Below, one piece after another: positions 25,378-33,380 of a stretch of DNA of 64,000 bases; the first letter of the stretch is position 1, and each line of letters starts with the position of its first letter. The stretch comes from ZC4RG30 sp039932715. GTDB lineage: Bacteria > Pseudomonadota > Gammaproteobacteria > Steroidobacterales > Steroidobacteraceae. The notes under the pieces are model-generated. The model did not search any database. It saw nothing but the letters and a program-made list of their open reading frames with translations, and was not told where the DNA came from. Both the position numbers and the translations under genes were made by a program. The DNA is taken from NCBI GenBank assembly GCA_039932715.1, contig JBDTPN010000001.1, positions 149,959 through 213,958 of the forward strand. The letters are read 5' to 3'.

Positions 25378-25980
25378 TTACTTGGCCGGAGCAGCCGCGG
25401 GCGGTGAGCCCACGAATCGTCCGACGTATGCAGCCTTGGCTACCGTTTTGCCCTTCATGGCGGCAAGCAACTCAGTGCGGCTGGCCGTCGCGGGCAGGTC
25501 GAGCTTGGCGTTGAGCGCATACAGCTCGAACACGTAGTGATGCAGGCGCGGGCCGGCGGGGGCGCCCGGACCCATGTAGGCGTTCTGCCCCATCAGGTTC
25601 TTGCCTGTGACCGAGCCTTCGGGAAGCTTGCCCTCGGGAATGCCCTTTGCCGCAGCCGGGATGTTCCATGCAACCCAGTGCAGCACGTCATCGGTGCCAC
25701 CCTGCAATGCCACATCAAGATCGTGGAAGATGATGGCGTAGGTGACCGTGCCTTCCGGCGCATTCGAGAACGTGAAGCCCGGCTGCACGCCCGTTCTGCC
25801 TACGTATTTGGGCGGAACCACGCCGCCATCCGGAAATGCATCGGTCTGCATCAGCAGGGGCGGAAGTTTGAAACCACCGCCACCCCCAGCAGGGGGCGCG
25901 CCCTGTGCCAGCACGGCGCTGGTGCCCAGAATCGCAATGGCAAGCACCGTGGAAAGTGAACGAAACTTCTTCGTGTGCAT
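25378..25980 (-). CDS. exported PEBP-family (YbhB/YbcL, Raf kinase inhibitor-like) protein
   Basis: The 200-residue precursor has a signal peptide (about 1-25, ending VLAQG) and a Gly-rich linker. The PEBP fold shows FTFSNAPEGTVTYAIIFHDLD, DDVLHWVAWNIP with the conserved Asp/His pocket, and GPRLHHYVFELYALN (the GxRxHHY-type anion site). Bacterial members bind small anions or lipids; function is generally unknown. It converges on the metallophosphoesterase with only 8 bases between. Confidence 0.9.
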   Translation of the reverse strand: MHTKKFRSLSTVLAIAILGTSAVLAQGAPPAGGGGGFKLPPLLMQTDAFPDGGVVPPKYVGRTGVQPGFTFSNAPEGTVTYAIIFHDLDVALQGGTDDVLHWVAWNIPAAAKGIPEGKLPEGSVTGKNLMGQNAYMGPGAPAGPRLHHYVFELYALNAKLDLPATASRTELLAAMKGKTVAKAAYVGRFVGSPPAAAPAK

Positions 25981-26024
25981 GAGAACCCCTGCAAGTTGTT
26001 GTATCGGAAACGAGGAGTATATCC

Positions 26025-26420
26025 CTAGCCCTGGTTGCGGCGCAGCTTGTCAAGCTGGCGCCGTTCGCGTTTGTCGGGCCGCGTGTCGGTGTGCGGGCGG
26101 CTGAGCGCTGCCAGACGATGCTGTTCGCGCAGAACCGCATTGCGCTGCAGGCTCTCGGGCGTCTGCGCGTAGCAGGCCTGGGCCTCTGCGGCGGTTCCCC
26201 TGCGTAAAGGGAAGGCCAGCACATCGATGTCGAGCACCTGCTGCTGCATCGAAAGGGCGAGGCGATCTCCTGCGCGCACTGCATGTGCAGGTTTGACACG
26301 CTCGCCATTGACCTTGACCTTGCCGCCTGCGACGGCAGTCGTGGCCAGCGAACGTGTCTTGAAGAAACGCGTATGCCACAGCCATTTGTCGAGGCGGTGC
26401 CGATCGTCAGGTGCGTTCAT
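26025..26420 (-). CDS. hslR: S4-domain RNA-binding protein, heat shock protein 15 (HslR)
   Basis: The 131-residue cytosolic protein begins with an S4 domain (about 8-75: RLDKWLWHTRFFKTRSLA, then GGKVKVNGERVKPAHAVRAGD). A basic C-terminal tail (RPDKRERRQLDKLRR) is typical of HslR. HslR binds 50S subunits that carry nascent peptidyl-tRNA after heat stress and helps recycle them. It lies 6 bases after the DUF4159 gene on the same strand. Confidence 0.92.
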   Translation of the reverse strand: MNAPDDRHRLDKWLWHTRFFKTRSLATTAVAGGKVKVNGERVKPAHAVRAGDRLALSMQQQVLDIDVLAFPLRRGTAAEAQACYAQTPESLQRNAVLREQHRLAALSRPHTDTRPDKRERRQLDKLRRNQG

Positions 26421-26426
26421 CAGGGG

Positions 26427-27275
26427 TCAGTGGGTCAACGCGTACACCGCGAAATTCACGCCGATGCGCAGCCCCAGGGCCTGCCCCGTAGCCGGGTAAT
26501 CTGCGTAGTTGGCCCACTGAAATGAATCGCTCACGTCATTGTTGAACGCAATCGCCACCATCACGCGTCCGCTGTCATCAACTATTCCGCGCCAGTGGGG
26601 TACCGCGCCATCGCCCAGGTAACCACTGCCGCCACCCATCAGCGAGTTCATGTTGGGCACCTGGCCCTTGGAATCCACGTCGTACACCACGTGAAACAGC
26701 GGATGATTGTCGGGCAGGTCGATGATCTCGCGGTCCGGGAATACACGGCGCAGCCCGGCGACAAAACCTTCCCACTGGTCGCTGCCAAAAAAACTGTCGC
26801 AGAAAAGAAATCCACCGCGCAGCAAATACTCACGCAACTTGGCGGTGTGCTGGTCGGTGAGTTCCCAGAAGCCGGGCAGGCCAACGATCATGTACGGCCA
26901 GTCGAACACATCATCGCCGTCCTCCAGGTTCACCGGTTGCTCCACCGAGCGCACATCAATGGTAGTCAGGCGGCGCAGGAGGCTGGCGTAGTTGCGATCG
27001 CCACGTGGGTAATCCACCGCCCAGGTGGTGCCGCCCTGGCGCCAGTCCCCACCGAAGCGTCCAAACCGACCGAAACCGCGGAAAGCGGAGGGATACATCA
27101 ATCGGGCAATGACGAACCCGGCTGGCTTGTTCCAGTCCGGTGGCAGGGCTTCTTCATCGGCCTGACCCTCGAAACCGGGATAGACGCGGAATTCGCGCTC
27201 CGCGTACACCGCCGCGGCGCCAAGCAGCAGCCCTGCGGTGACAATTACAAGCAGCGACCTGCGACGCGGGAACAT
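26427..27275 (-). CDS. DUF4159 exported protein
   Basis: The 282-residue precursor has an N-terminal membrane or signal segment (about 5-25) followed by a DUF4159 domain (FVIARLMYPSAF through GVNFAVYALTH). A flavodoxin/glutamine-amidotransferase-like core is suggested by YMIVGLPGFWELTDQ and LREYLLRGGFLFCDSFFG. Family members are periplasmic proteins of unknown role, often near AAA/BatA or TonB systems that are not present here. It is divergent from the YbiI-like gene. Confidence 0.85.
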   Translation of the reverse strand: MFPRRRSLLVIVTAGLLLGAAAVYAEREFRVYPGFEGQADEEALPPDWNKPAGFVIARLMYPSAFRGFGRFGRFGGDWRQGGTTWAVDYPRGDRNYASLLRRLTTIDVRSVEQPVNLEDGDDVFDWPYMIVGLPGFWELTDQHTAKLREYLLRGGFLFCDSFFGSDQWEGFVAGLRRVFPDREIIDLPDNHPLFHVVYDVDSKGQVPNMNSLMGGGSGYLGDGAVPHWRGIVDDSGRVMVAIAFNNDVSDSFQWANYADYPATGQALGLRIGVNFAVYALTH

Positions 27276-27300
27276 GCGGAAAGACTACAATATTCCCGCG

Positions 27301-27567
27301 ATGGCTACCGGCTGGGCAAAAGAAGGCGCTGTTCAGGAGCAGATCGACGCGACCGTCAAGGACGCCGTTGATCGTGCCAAGAGCCTGTTGCCCACGGGTC
27401 CGGGCCTCATGCACTGCGCCGATTGCGGACAGGAGATTCCGCAGGCGCGCCGCACGGCGATTCCCGGCGTGCGCCTGTGCATTGCCTGCCAGCAGATCGT
27501 GGACCACGAGACCACCGCCGTGTCGGGTTACAACCGGCGCGGCAGCAAGGACAGTCAGCTTCGATAG
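27301..27567 (+). CDS. ybiI: DksA/TraR-type C4 zinc-finger protein (YbiI-like)
   Basis: The 88-residue protein aligns end to end with E. coli YbiI, including the starts MATGWAKE/MASGWAND and the identical end GYNRRGSKDSQLR. The zinc finger is CADCG with a second CIACQ after IPGVRL. It lacks the coiled-coil acidic tip of DksA, so it may not act at the RNA-polymerase secondary channel in the same way. No SD precedes the ATG. TACAAT ends 9 bases before the start, so the mRNA may be leaderless. Confidence 0.92.
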   Translation: MATGWAKEGAVQEQIDATVKDAVDRAKSLLPTGPGLMHCADCGQEIPQARRTAIPGVRLCIACQQIVDHETTAVSGYNRRGSKDSQLR

Positions 27568-27591
27568 GTAACCAGGGGAAGGTTCAGACAC

Positions 27592-28068
27592 ATGCCAAAC
27601 GCCACATCCGCAGGTGAAGTGGGCAGCGCCGCCCCGGACTTCACATTGCCGACCACACCGGACCAGAGCGTCACGCTTTCGAAACTACGCGGCAAGCCGG
27701 TTGTGCTGGTGTTCTATCCGGCGGACTGGAGCCCGGTGTGCGGCGACCAGGTCGCGCTGTACAACGAAATACTTTCCGTGTTCGGCGAATACAACGCGCA
27801 GCTGCTGGGCATCTCGGTGGATGGCGTGTGGTGTCATGCGGCGTTTTCACAGGATCGCAAACTGCAGTTTCCGTTGCTGGCTGATTTCGAGCCAAAAGGC
27901 GCAGTGGCGCGACAGTACGGGGTATACGAGGCCAGTGCGGGCATCTGCCAGCGGGCCCTGTTTGTCATCGACGGCAAGGGTGTTGTGCGCTGGAAATACA
28001 TTTCGCCCATCGGGATCAACCCCGGGGCTGATGGAATTCTCGCGGCGCTTGAGGAGCTGACGCAATGA
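27592..28068 (+). CDS. AhpC/TSA-family peroxiredoxin
   Basis: The 158-residue cytosolic protein is a thioredoxin-fold peroxiredoxin of the AhpE/1-Cys-like group. The peroxidatic Cys50 is in VLVFYPADWSPVC, with Thr of the usual TxxC replaced by Ser. Further Cys lie in GVWCHAAFSQ and AGICQRALFVID and could serve as resolving residues. It reduces hydroperoxides. It overlaps the downstream thiol-oxidoreductase gene by ATGA, which suggests that protein recycles it. Confidence 0.92.
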   Translation: MPNATSAGEVGSAAPDFTLPTTPDQSVTLSKLRGKPVVLVFYPADWSPVCGDQVALYNEILSVFGEYNAQLLGISVDGVWCHAAFSQDRKLQFPLLADFEPKGAVARQYGVYEASAGICQRALFVIDGKGVVRWKYISPIGINPGADGILAALEELTQ

Positions 28069-28580
28069 GTGAATTGAAACCACCGGTGGGCGCGGCCGAT
28101 CATGTGCAGGGCGCGCGCGATGCGGCGATTGTGCTGTTGGAATACGGGGACTACCAGTGTCCCTATTGCGGCACCGCCTATGCGCAGATTAAGGCGGTGC
28201 AACAGGCCATGGGCGATCGCCTGTGCTTCGTGTTCCGTAATTTTCCGTTGACCAACCTGCACCCCCAGGCCATGCGCGCTGCCAGCTTTGCCGAGGCCGC
28301 GGCCACAGTGGGAAAATTCTGGGAAATGCACGACGTGATCTTCGAGAACCAGCGCCACCTCAATGATCGCAATCTCGTGGAATACGCCCAGCGGGTGGGG
28401 CTCGATGACGGATTAGTCGAAGCTGCGTTGCAAGGTAATTTTGAGCCGAAAATACGCCAGGACTTCAAGAGTGGCGTGCGCAGTGGCGTCAACGGCACAC
28501 CGACCCTTTTCGTCAATGGACAGCGCTTTGACGGGCCAGCCGAGGCGGATGCGCTGCAGGGGTTTTTCGCGCGGATCTGA
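28065..28580 (+). CDS. DsbA/thioredoxin_4-like protein without signal peptide
   Basis: The 171-residue protein has the active site YGDYQCPYCGTAY (Cys32, Cys35; a CPYC motif), a helical insert with FRNFPLTNLHPQAMRAA as in DsbA-type proteins, and the cis-Pro segment GVNGTPTLFVNGQRFDG. No export signal is present, so it is probably cytosolic, unlike periplasmic DsbA. Coupling to the peroxiredoxin suggests a shared peroxide-detoxifying electron path; the reductant is unknown. Confidence 0.9.
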   Translation: MSELKPPVGAADHVQGARDAAIVLLEYGDYQCPYCGTAYAQIKAVQQAMGDRLCFVFRNFPLTNLHPQAMRAASFAEAAATVGKFWEMHDVIFENQRHLNDRNLVEYAQRVGLDDGLVEAALQGNFEPKIRQDFKSGVRSGVNGTPTLFVNGQRFDGPAEADALQGFFARI

Positions 28581-28594
28581 GTAGGCCGACAGGC

Positions 28595-29485
28595 TCAGCG
28601 ATGGTATTCGCGATAAAGGATGCGCACCCAACGATCGGTGCCCTTGCCGGCCTTTGCGAATCCCTCGGCCGGATGCTGGGCGACTACCGCGTCCTCGGTA
28701 AGGCCTCGTGAAATGGCATCGCGGATCTGATCGCGAACGGCCACGAACTTCTGCCGATACGCCAGCAGCGCATTGCGGTCGGACAGTCCGCCGTGCCCGG
28801 GCACGATGATGGTGTGATCGTCGGCAATCGCCAGCAACTGGTCCGCCGCGGCGATCATTCCCTGCGCGGAGCCGCCGTTCAAATCGTCGAAGTACGGCGG
28901 GAGATAGTCGTCGCAGACGAACAGGTCGCCCGTGGCCAGCACATTCTGCTTGCGAAAGAACACGACCAGATCGCCGTCAGTATGCGCAGGTTCGATGTGG
29001 ATCAAGTCGATGTCGTCACCATTCCAGTGCAGGCGCAGGGACTGCTGCACTTCTATCCTGGGCCAGGCAATCGCAGGGTAGGCGGCCTGGCGCCCATACA
29101 GCGACATCGTCTGGTCGCTGCGCATGCGCCGCGCGGCATTCTCCTGCGCAATGATGAGTGCGCCATCCCGGGCGAAGGATTCATTGCCGCCGGTGTGATC
29201 ATTGTGCCAGTGCGTATTGATCACCAGCTTTACCTTGGGCGTCGGCAATCCTTTCAAGGTCGCCCGCATTTTTTCCGTCAGCACTGCGTATTCGTCGTCA
29301 ACCAGCAGGGTCGCGTCTGGCCCAATGGATACGACCACATTGGACCCGTAGCCGAACAGCACCAGCAAGTTGCCGCGCAAAGGCCGGGCGCGGATGTCGC
29401 TTTGCGCAATGTCCTGCGCCCGTGCCAGTTGTTGCGCGCCACCCAGCGTGGCGCATATGACCAGCAGCAGCGCAACGCCGCGCAC
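28595..29485 (-). CDS. exported MBL-fold metallo-hydrolase
   Basis: The 296-residue precursor has a signal peptide (VRGVALLLVICATLGG, cleavage near QARA). The zinc motif is INTHWHNDHTGGNE (HxHxDH), with HTDGD and VPGHGG supplying further ligands. Substrate could be a lactone, thioester or beta-lactam-like compound; the sequence does not decide. The GTG start shares its first base with the TAG stop of the zinc-peptidase gene, giving tight coupling. It is the last gene of a three-gene exported-hydrolase operon. Confidence 0.88.
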   Translation of the reverse strand: MRGVALLLVICATLGGAQQLARAQDIAQSDIRARPLRGNLLVLFGYGSNVVVSIGPDATLLVDDEYAVLTEKMRATLKGLPTPKVKLVINTHWHNDHTGGNESFARDGALIIAQENAARRMRSDQTMSLYGRQAAYPAIAWPRIEVQQSLRLHWNGDDIDLIHIEPAHTDGDLVVFFRKQNVLATGDLFVCDDYLPPYFDDLNGGSAQGMIAAADQLLAIADDHTIIVPGHGGLSDRNALLAYRQKFVAVRDQIRDAISRGLTEDAVVAQHPAEGFAKAGKGTDRWVRILYREYHR

Positions 29486-31575
29486 TAGAGTTCGCCCAGC
29501 GCCTTTTGTGCGGCCGCCAGCAATGCATCTGGCCCCACGGGCGCCCCCGTAGCCTGCGTCATCCACAGATCCGGCGCGATATTGCCGATGCGCGCCACGC
29601 GCTCGAACTCGCTGCCGAAGGTGCCCGCCTTTTCCATCTGCGCCTCCACCTGGAAAGCGATCATGTGGCCGATGGGGTAATCAGGCAGGTAGAGCATCTC
29701 CTCGATCATGTGCGAATAGATACCCAGCAACGTCACGTCGCGCACCCCGAACACCGGCGCATACCATTTGTTCCAGGTGTCACGCGAAATCCCCAGCACC
29801 GCCTCGCGCAACTGGGCAGCGGTGGCGGCGGGGTGCGCGTACATCCACCGCCAGGTCTGCATATCCACTAGTGCGACACCCGCGATTTCATGAGTCCCCC
29901 AGAACGTATCCAGCGCCGCCATTGCGTGGGTCCTGGCATCCGGTTTGCCAAGTCCCAGCAGTTCCAGGTCGCGGTTCTGGCAGGTAAACGCCAGCGCCTC
30001 GGTGAATGCCGTATTGGGAACACCATGCAGGCTGTAGTAGTCCATGTCATACAGCGAGAAGGTCTGCTCCACGTTGTGGCACATCTCGTGGACAGCGATG
30101 TTGTAACCCTTGTAGTTCATGCCACCGCGCTCCACCCGCGTCTGCAGGTGCGCGGGTTCACCGCGCATTTCAGCGCCAACCGCCTGTCCGGAGCCGCGCG
30201 CCGGCTCGACCACGATGTGCTGGGCGACGTAGTCGGCGCGATCCGTAGCAAAGCCAAGGTGTCGAAGTATCTGCGGAATGTCGCGCTGATATGCCGCGGC
30301 ATCCGGATACTTGCTTGCCACCAGCGCATCGAGCCGCGCTTCGTTCTGCGTGCCGCCGACGCGAAAGCCGTTGTACCAGATGTCGAACGGCTCCAGCTTG
30401 CGTCCCAGCCGTTTTGCAATCACCTTCGCGGTGCGCGCAACCAGTGGCGAACCCAGCACCTGCTCGAACATGGCCTGCACGCGTTGTTCAGAGAGCTGGC
30501 GATCGCGTTCGAAGGATCGCTGGATCAACGTGTTCTGCCCTGGAGAAAAGTTGTCGATCTGTTGCTGCGCGTGGAAATTGGCCAGTATTCGTGAGTAACG
30601 CTCGTCATCTTCGCGCGCGGCGCTTATGGGGCCTGGCGGAGCAGGGTGCGGCGGCGTACCCGCTGGCACATCGTTTACCGTGGATTGTGTCACCGCGTTG
30701 GTGAACGGATTCCAGTCAACGGTGGGATTGTCGATGACGATGGCCGGAATGTCCTGCGCCACGATGCGCTCCATCACGCGCTGTATGCTGCGCTGCTTGG
30801 CGAGGCCATCCTTGTGGTCCGCGTAGTCAGCCTTGAGTTCATCGCGCAGGTTCCAGTGCGTCAGTAATCTCTTGCCCGGGGGGAACAGCCGTCGGCCGCG
30901 TGAATCGACCAGGTGGTGCATCCAGATGTTGTAGCCGGCGATATAGCGGTTGCCGGCGGCATAGGCGTCCGCCGCAACCTGACGCGCCGCGGCGGGCACG
31001 CGCTGGCGAAATGCTTCGGCCAGCTGCGTCTCCGCCCACTGGCGGCGCGACCACTGGGCTCCCTGGGTCGTGCGTTCTTCCAGTGATGTGAGCGGCAGAT
31101 TGAGCAGGGCCGTAAACGCCAGCTTGTTCCCGAAGAAGTCATCGAACAGATGCGCTTTGGGATCCCAGCCCGCAAACACCTCGTCATAAGGTGCGATGGG
31201 GCCGACATCAAGTTCCGATGGCTCGAGGAGTGCACGATGGATCTCGTGCGCATGTCCCAGGATCACTTCCATGTTGTGCTGATACCGCGCGAACATGGCA
31301 TCCAGCGTTGCCTGCTCTCCTGCGAAGTTGTCGCGCACGAAGGCGGCGAACGCGTTGTTGTCACCATCCTGCACTCGCCACAGCGCGGCCACCTGTGCGA
31401 TGCCCCGATGCGCACGAGCGCGCTGCGCCTCGCCGTACCTGGCCCCCAGTTCACCTTCCAGCTGGGTGGCCGTTGCAGTCAGTGCTGAAGGAGCAGGCGC
31501 CGCGGCCGCAAACGCAGCTGCCAGCACAAGCTGTGCTGAAAGCAGCACCAGCAGGGCAAGTGTCGACCGCATCAC
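29485..31575 (-). CDS. exported zinc metallopeptidase, M3-like gluzincin, unassigned family
   Basis: This 696-residue precursor begins with a signal peptide (about 1-25). The gluzincin motif HEMCH is at residues 496-500 and a conserved Glu in TEALAF at about 526 gives the third zinc ligand. The 26-residue gap is as in M3 oligopeptidases. The rest is mostly helical, with the same overall size as M3 enzymes, but classical M3 signatures are weak. I infer a periplasmic oligopeptidase. It overlaps the esterase gene by ATGA and the MBL gene by one base. Confidence 0.75.
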   Translation of the reverse strand: MMRSTLALLVLLSAQLVLAAAFAAAAPAPSALTATATQLEGELGARYGEAQRARAHRGIAQVAALWRVQDGDNNAFAAFVRDNFAGEQATLDAMFARYQHNMEVILGHAHEIHRALLEPSELDVGPIAPYDEVFAGWDPKAHLFDDFFGNKLAFTALLNLPLTSLEERTTQGAQWSRRQWAETQLAEAFRQRVPAAARQVAADAYAAGNRYIAGYNIWMHHLVDSRGRRLFPPGKRLLTHWNLRDELKADYADHKDGLAKQRSIQRVMERIVAQDIPAIVIDNPTVDWNPFTNAVTQSTVNDVPAGTPPHPAPPGPISAAREDDERYSRILANFHAQQQIDNFSPGQNTLIQRSFERDRQLSEQRVQAMFEQVLGSPLVARTAKVIAKRLGRKLEPFDIWYNGFRVGGTQNEARLDALVASKYPDAAAYQRDIPQILRHLGFATDRADYVAQHIVVEPARGSGQAVGAEMRGEPAHLQTRVERGGMNYKGYNIAVHEMCHNVEQTFSLYDMDYYSLHGVPNTAFTEALAFTCQNRDLELLGLGKPDARTHAMAALDTFWGTHEIAGVALVDMQTWRWMYAHPAATAAQLREAVLGISRDTWNKWYAPVFGVRDVTLLGIYSHMIEEMLYLPDYPIGHMIAFQVEAQMEKAGTFGSEFERVARIGNIAPDLWMTQATGAPVGPDALLAAAQKALGEL

Positions 31576-32591
31576 TTTGCCTTGAGCTGTTCCGAGAAGA
31601 ATGGCAGCACTTGTGTCTCGAAGCGCTGCGCGATCCGGTTGACGTGGTCACCGTCATACGTCTGGTAGGTGTGTTTGACGCCGTTGAGCGTCAGCGCCTT
31701 GTCCATGGCCGCATTGCCGCCAATCAGCGAGTCCTTGGTCCCCACGTCCATCGCGATGGCCGCATAGCGCTTGAGCTGCTTTGCATACTTCGACAGCATT
31801 TGCGGCGGCGCGTTGGCGGCGTATCTGGCGATTACATCCTTCTGCGTCACGCCATTGGTGGTGGGCAGGTCCAGGAAGAATGGCGGGCGCTTGGCGTCCG
31901 GGGCCCAGGCGGCTGAAGCTGCCAGCGTCGTTCGCCCCAGCGACGGCATGGCCGCCACCTCGGCGGGCTTGCTGATTTTCTCCAGCGCTGCATCAACAGG
32001 GCTCACGCCACGAGGATCCAGGCAGCATGCGCTCATGGCATACAGAGCCGCGAAAGCGTCCGGATATTTCATGCCGATGCGCAGCGTGCCGTAGCCGCCC
32101 ATGGAATGCCCGGAGAGCCCGCGAGCCTCACGCTTTGCAATGGTTCGGTAGTGGGAGTCGACATAGCCGACCAGATCGCGCGCCACGAACGACTCCCAGT
32201 TGCCCGTGGTCACCGAGTTGGAATACATCGAACCGCCGAAGGGTGTGAACGCATCCGGCATCACCACGATCATCTTCTGCAGATGCGCGTCGTTGATGGC
32301 GCGGTCGATGGCCGTGGGCCAGTTGAGCGTGTTTGCGTAGAACTGCGCAGTTACCCCGTAGCCGTGCAGGAAATACACCACCGGGTAGCGGTGTCTCGCA
32401 TCCGCGGCGTAGCCCGGCGGCGTGTACACCAGGACTTCGCGCTGCGCCGGGTCACCGGAGAGATTGCCGGCAAGGCTCTTGCCCGCGACCACGACCCGCT
32501 CAATCTGCCCTGCGGGGCCAGAGACGGATTCCTCGGCCAAGGCGCTCGTGCCGATGAAGAGAAGCAGGACCGCGACAACCGAATTTCGCAT
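31572..32591 (-). CDS. exported alpha/beta-hydrolase, esterase D/S-formylglutathione hydrolase-like
   Basis: The 339-residue precursor starts after a strong GGGGGAG SD and has a signal peptide ending ALAEE. The esterase-D fold is shown by REVLVYTPPGY, YPVVYFLHGYG (oxyanion), the nucleophile elbow LSGHSMGGYGTLR and a late YDGDHVN for the catalytic His. Such proteins act as feruloyl, acetyl or siderophore esterases outside the cytosol. It is first in the operon with the zinc peptidase and the MBL hydrolase; all three are exported. Confidence 0.88.
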   Translation of the reverse strand: MRNSVVAVLLLFIGTSALAEESVSGPAGQIERVVVAGKSLAGNLSGDPAQREVLVYTPPGYAADARHRYPVVYFLHGYGVTAQFYANTLNWPTAIDRAINDAHLQKMIVVMPDAFTPFGGSMYSNSVTTGNWESFVARDLVGYVDSHYRTIAKREARGLSGHSMGGYGTLRIGMKYPDAFAALYAMSACCLDPRGVSPVDAALEKISKPAEVAAMPSLGRTTLAASAAWAPDAKRPPFFLDLPTTNGVTQKDVIARYAANAPPQMLSKYAKQLKRYAAIAMDVGTKDSLIGGNAAMDKALTLNGVKHTYQTYDGDHVNRIAQRFETQVLPFFSEQLKAK

Positions 32592-32745
32592 AACTCCCCC
32601 TTTTGTTATTGGATTCGTCAGGGAATGATACGTCAGACAGCTCCTACGCCCCACCGCCGTACCCAGCGGCTGCGTTTGCGTGCGTAGGGGCGCAAGCTAC
32701 TAATCGCATCAGGCTCACCCCATCTGTCGACAAGGAACTCCCAGA

Positions 32746-33336
32746 ATGAAAGCGCCCCTTCTTGCATTGCTGATTCCCCTGGCCGTGTTGGCCGCCTGCA
32801 GCCGCACTGAAACTCCCACTGCAGATGTCCCCCCTCCCGCGGCGGCGCCCGCCCCCCAGCCAACTGCGACTGAACCTGCGGCCGCTCAGCCTGTTAGCGC
32901 CACGGTTAAACTCGCTGGCGCGTCGGGCAGCTCCGTGGCTGGCGAATTGCAACTCACAGCTACGGATGGCGGCGTAGCAATCGCTGGCGAAATCACGGGC
33001 CTGACACCCGGCACCCAGCACGGTTTTCACGTGCATGAGACTGGCGACTGTTCTGCCCCCGACGCCAAGAGCGCGGGCGGACATTTCAATCCCGCCCACG
33101 TTGCGCACGGTGGACCCACCTCCGACGTGCGCCATCTGGGGGACATCCCCAATATCCAGTCGGACTCGGCGGGTCATGTCACAGTCAGCGCAACCATCCC
33201 GGGTGCAACGCTGCGCGATGGCGCGGCTGATGACCTTGTGGGCAAGGCGATGATCGTGCATGCCAAGCCCGACGATTACACCACTCAGCCCTCGGGCGAC
33301 GCCGGTGATCGTATCGCCTGTGGCGTTATCCAATGA
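32746..33336 (+). CDS. sodC: Cu/Zn superoxide dismutase lipoprotein
   Basis: The 196-residue precursor has a lipobox LAAC (Cys about 18) and a Pro/Ala linker, so it should be lipid-anchored in the periplasm. All metal ligands are present: HGFHVHETGDC, GGHFNPAHVAHG, the His/Asp segment HLGDIPN and IVHAKPDDY, plus a final GDRIACGVIQ giving the disulfide Cys. It dismutates superoxide outside the cytosol. AGGAA precedes the ATG. Confidence 0.95.
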   Translation: MKAPLLALLIPLAVLAACSRTETPTADVPPPAAAPAPQPTATEPAAAQPVSATVKLAGASGSSVAGELQLTATDGGVAIAGEITGLTPGTQHGFHVHETGDCSAPDAKSAGGHFNPAHVAHGGPTSDVRHLGDIPNIQSDSAGHVTVSATIPGATLRDGAADDLVGKAMIVHAKPDDYTTQPSGDAGDRIACGVIQ

Positions 33337-33380
33337 GGTAAGCCAATGAAGTAACATGGTGCGCCCATCGCGGAGCCTCC

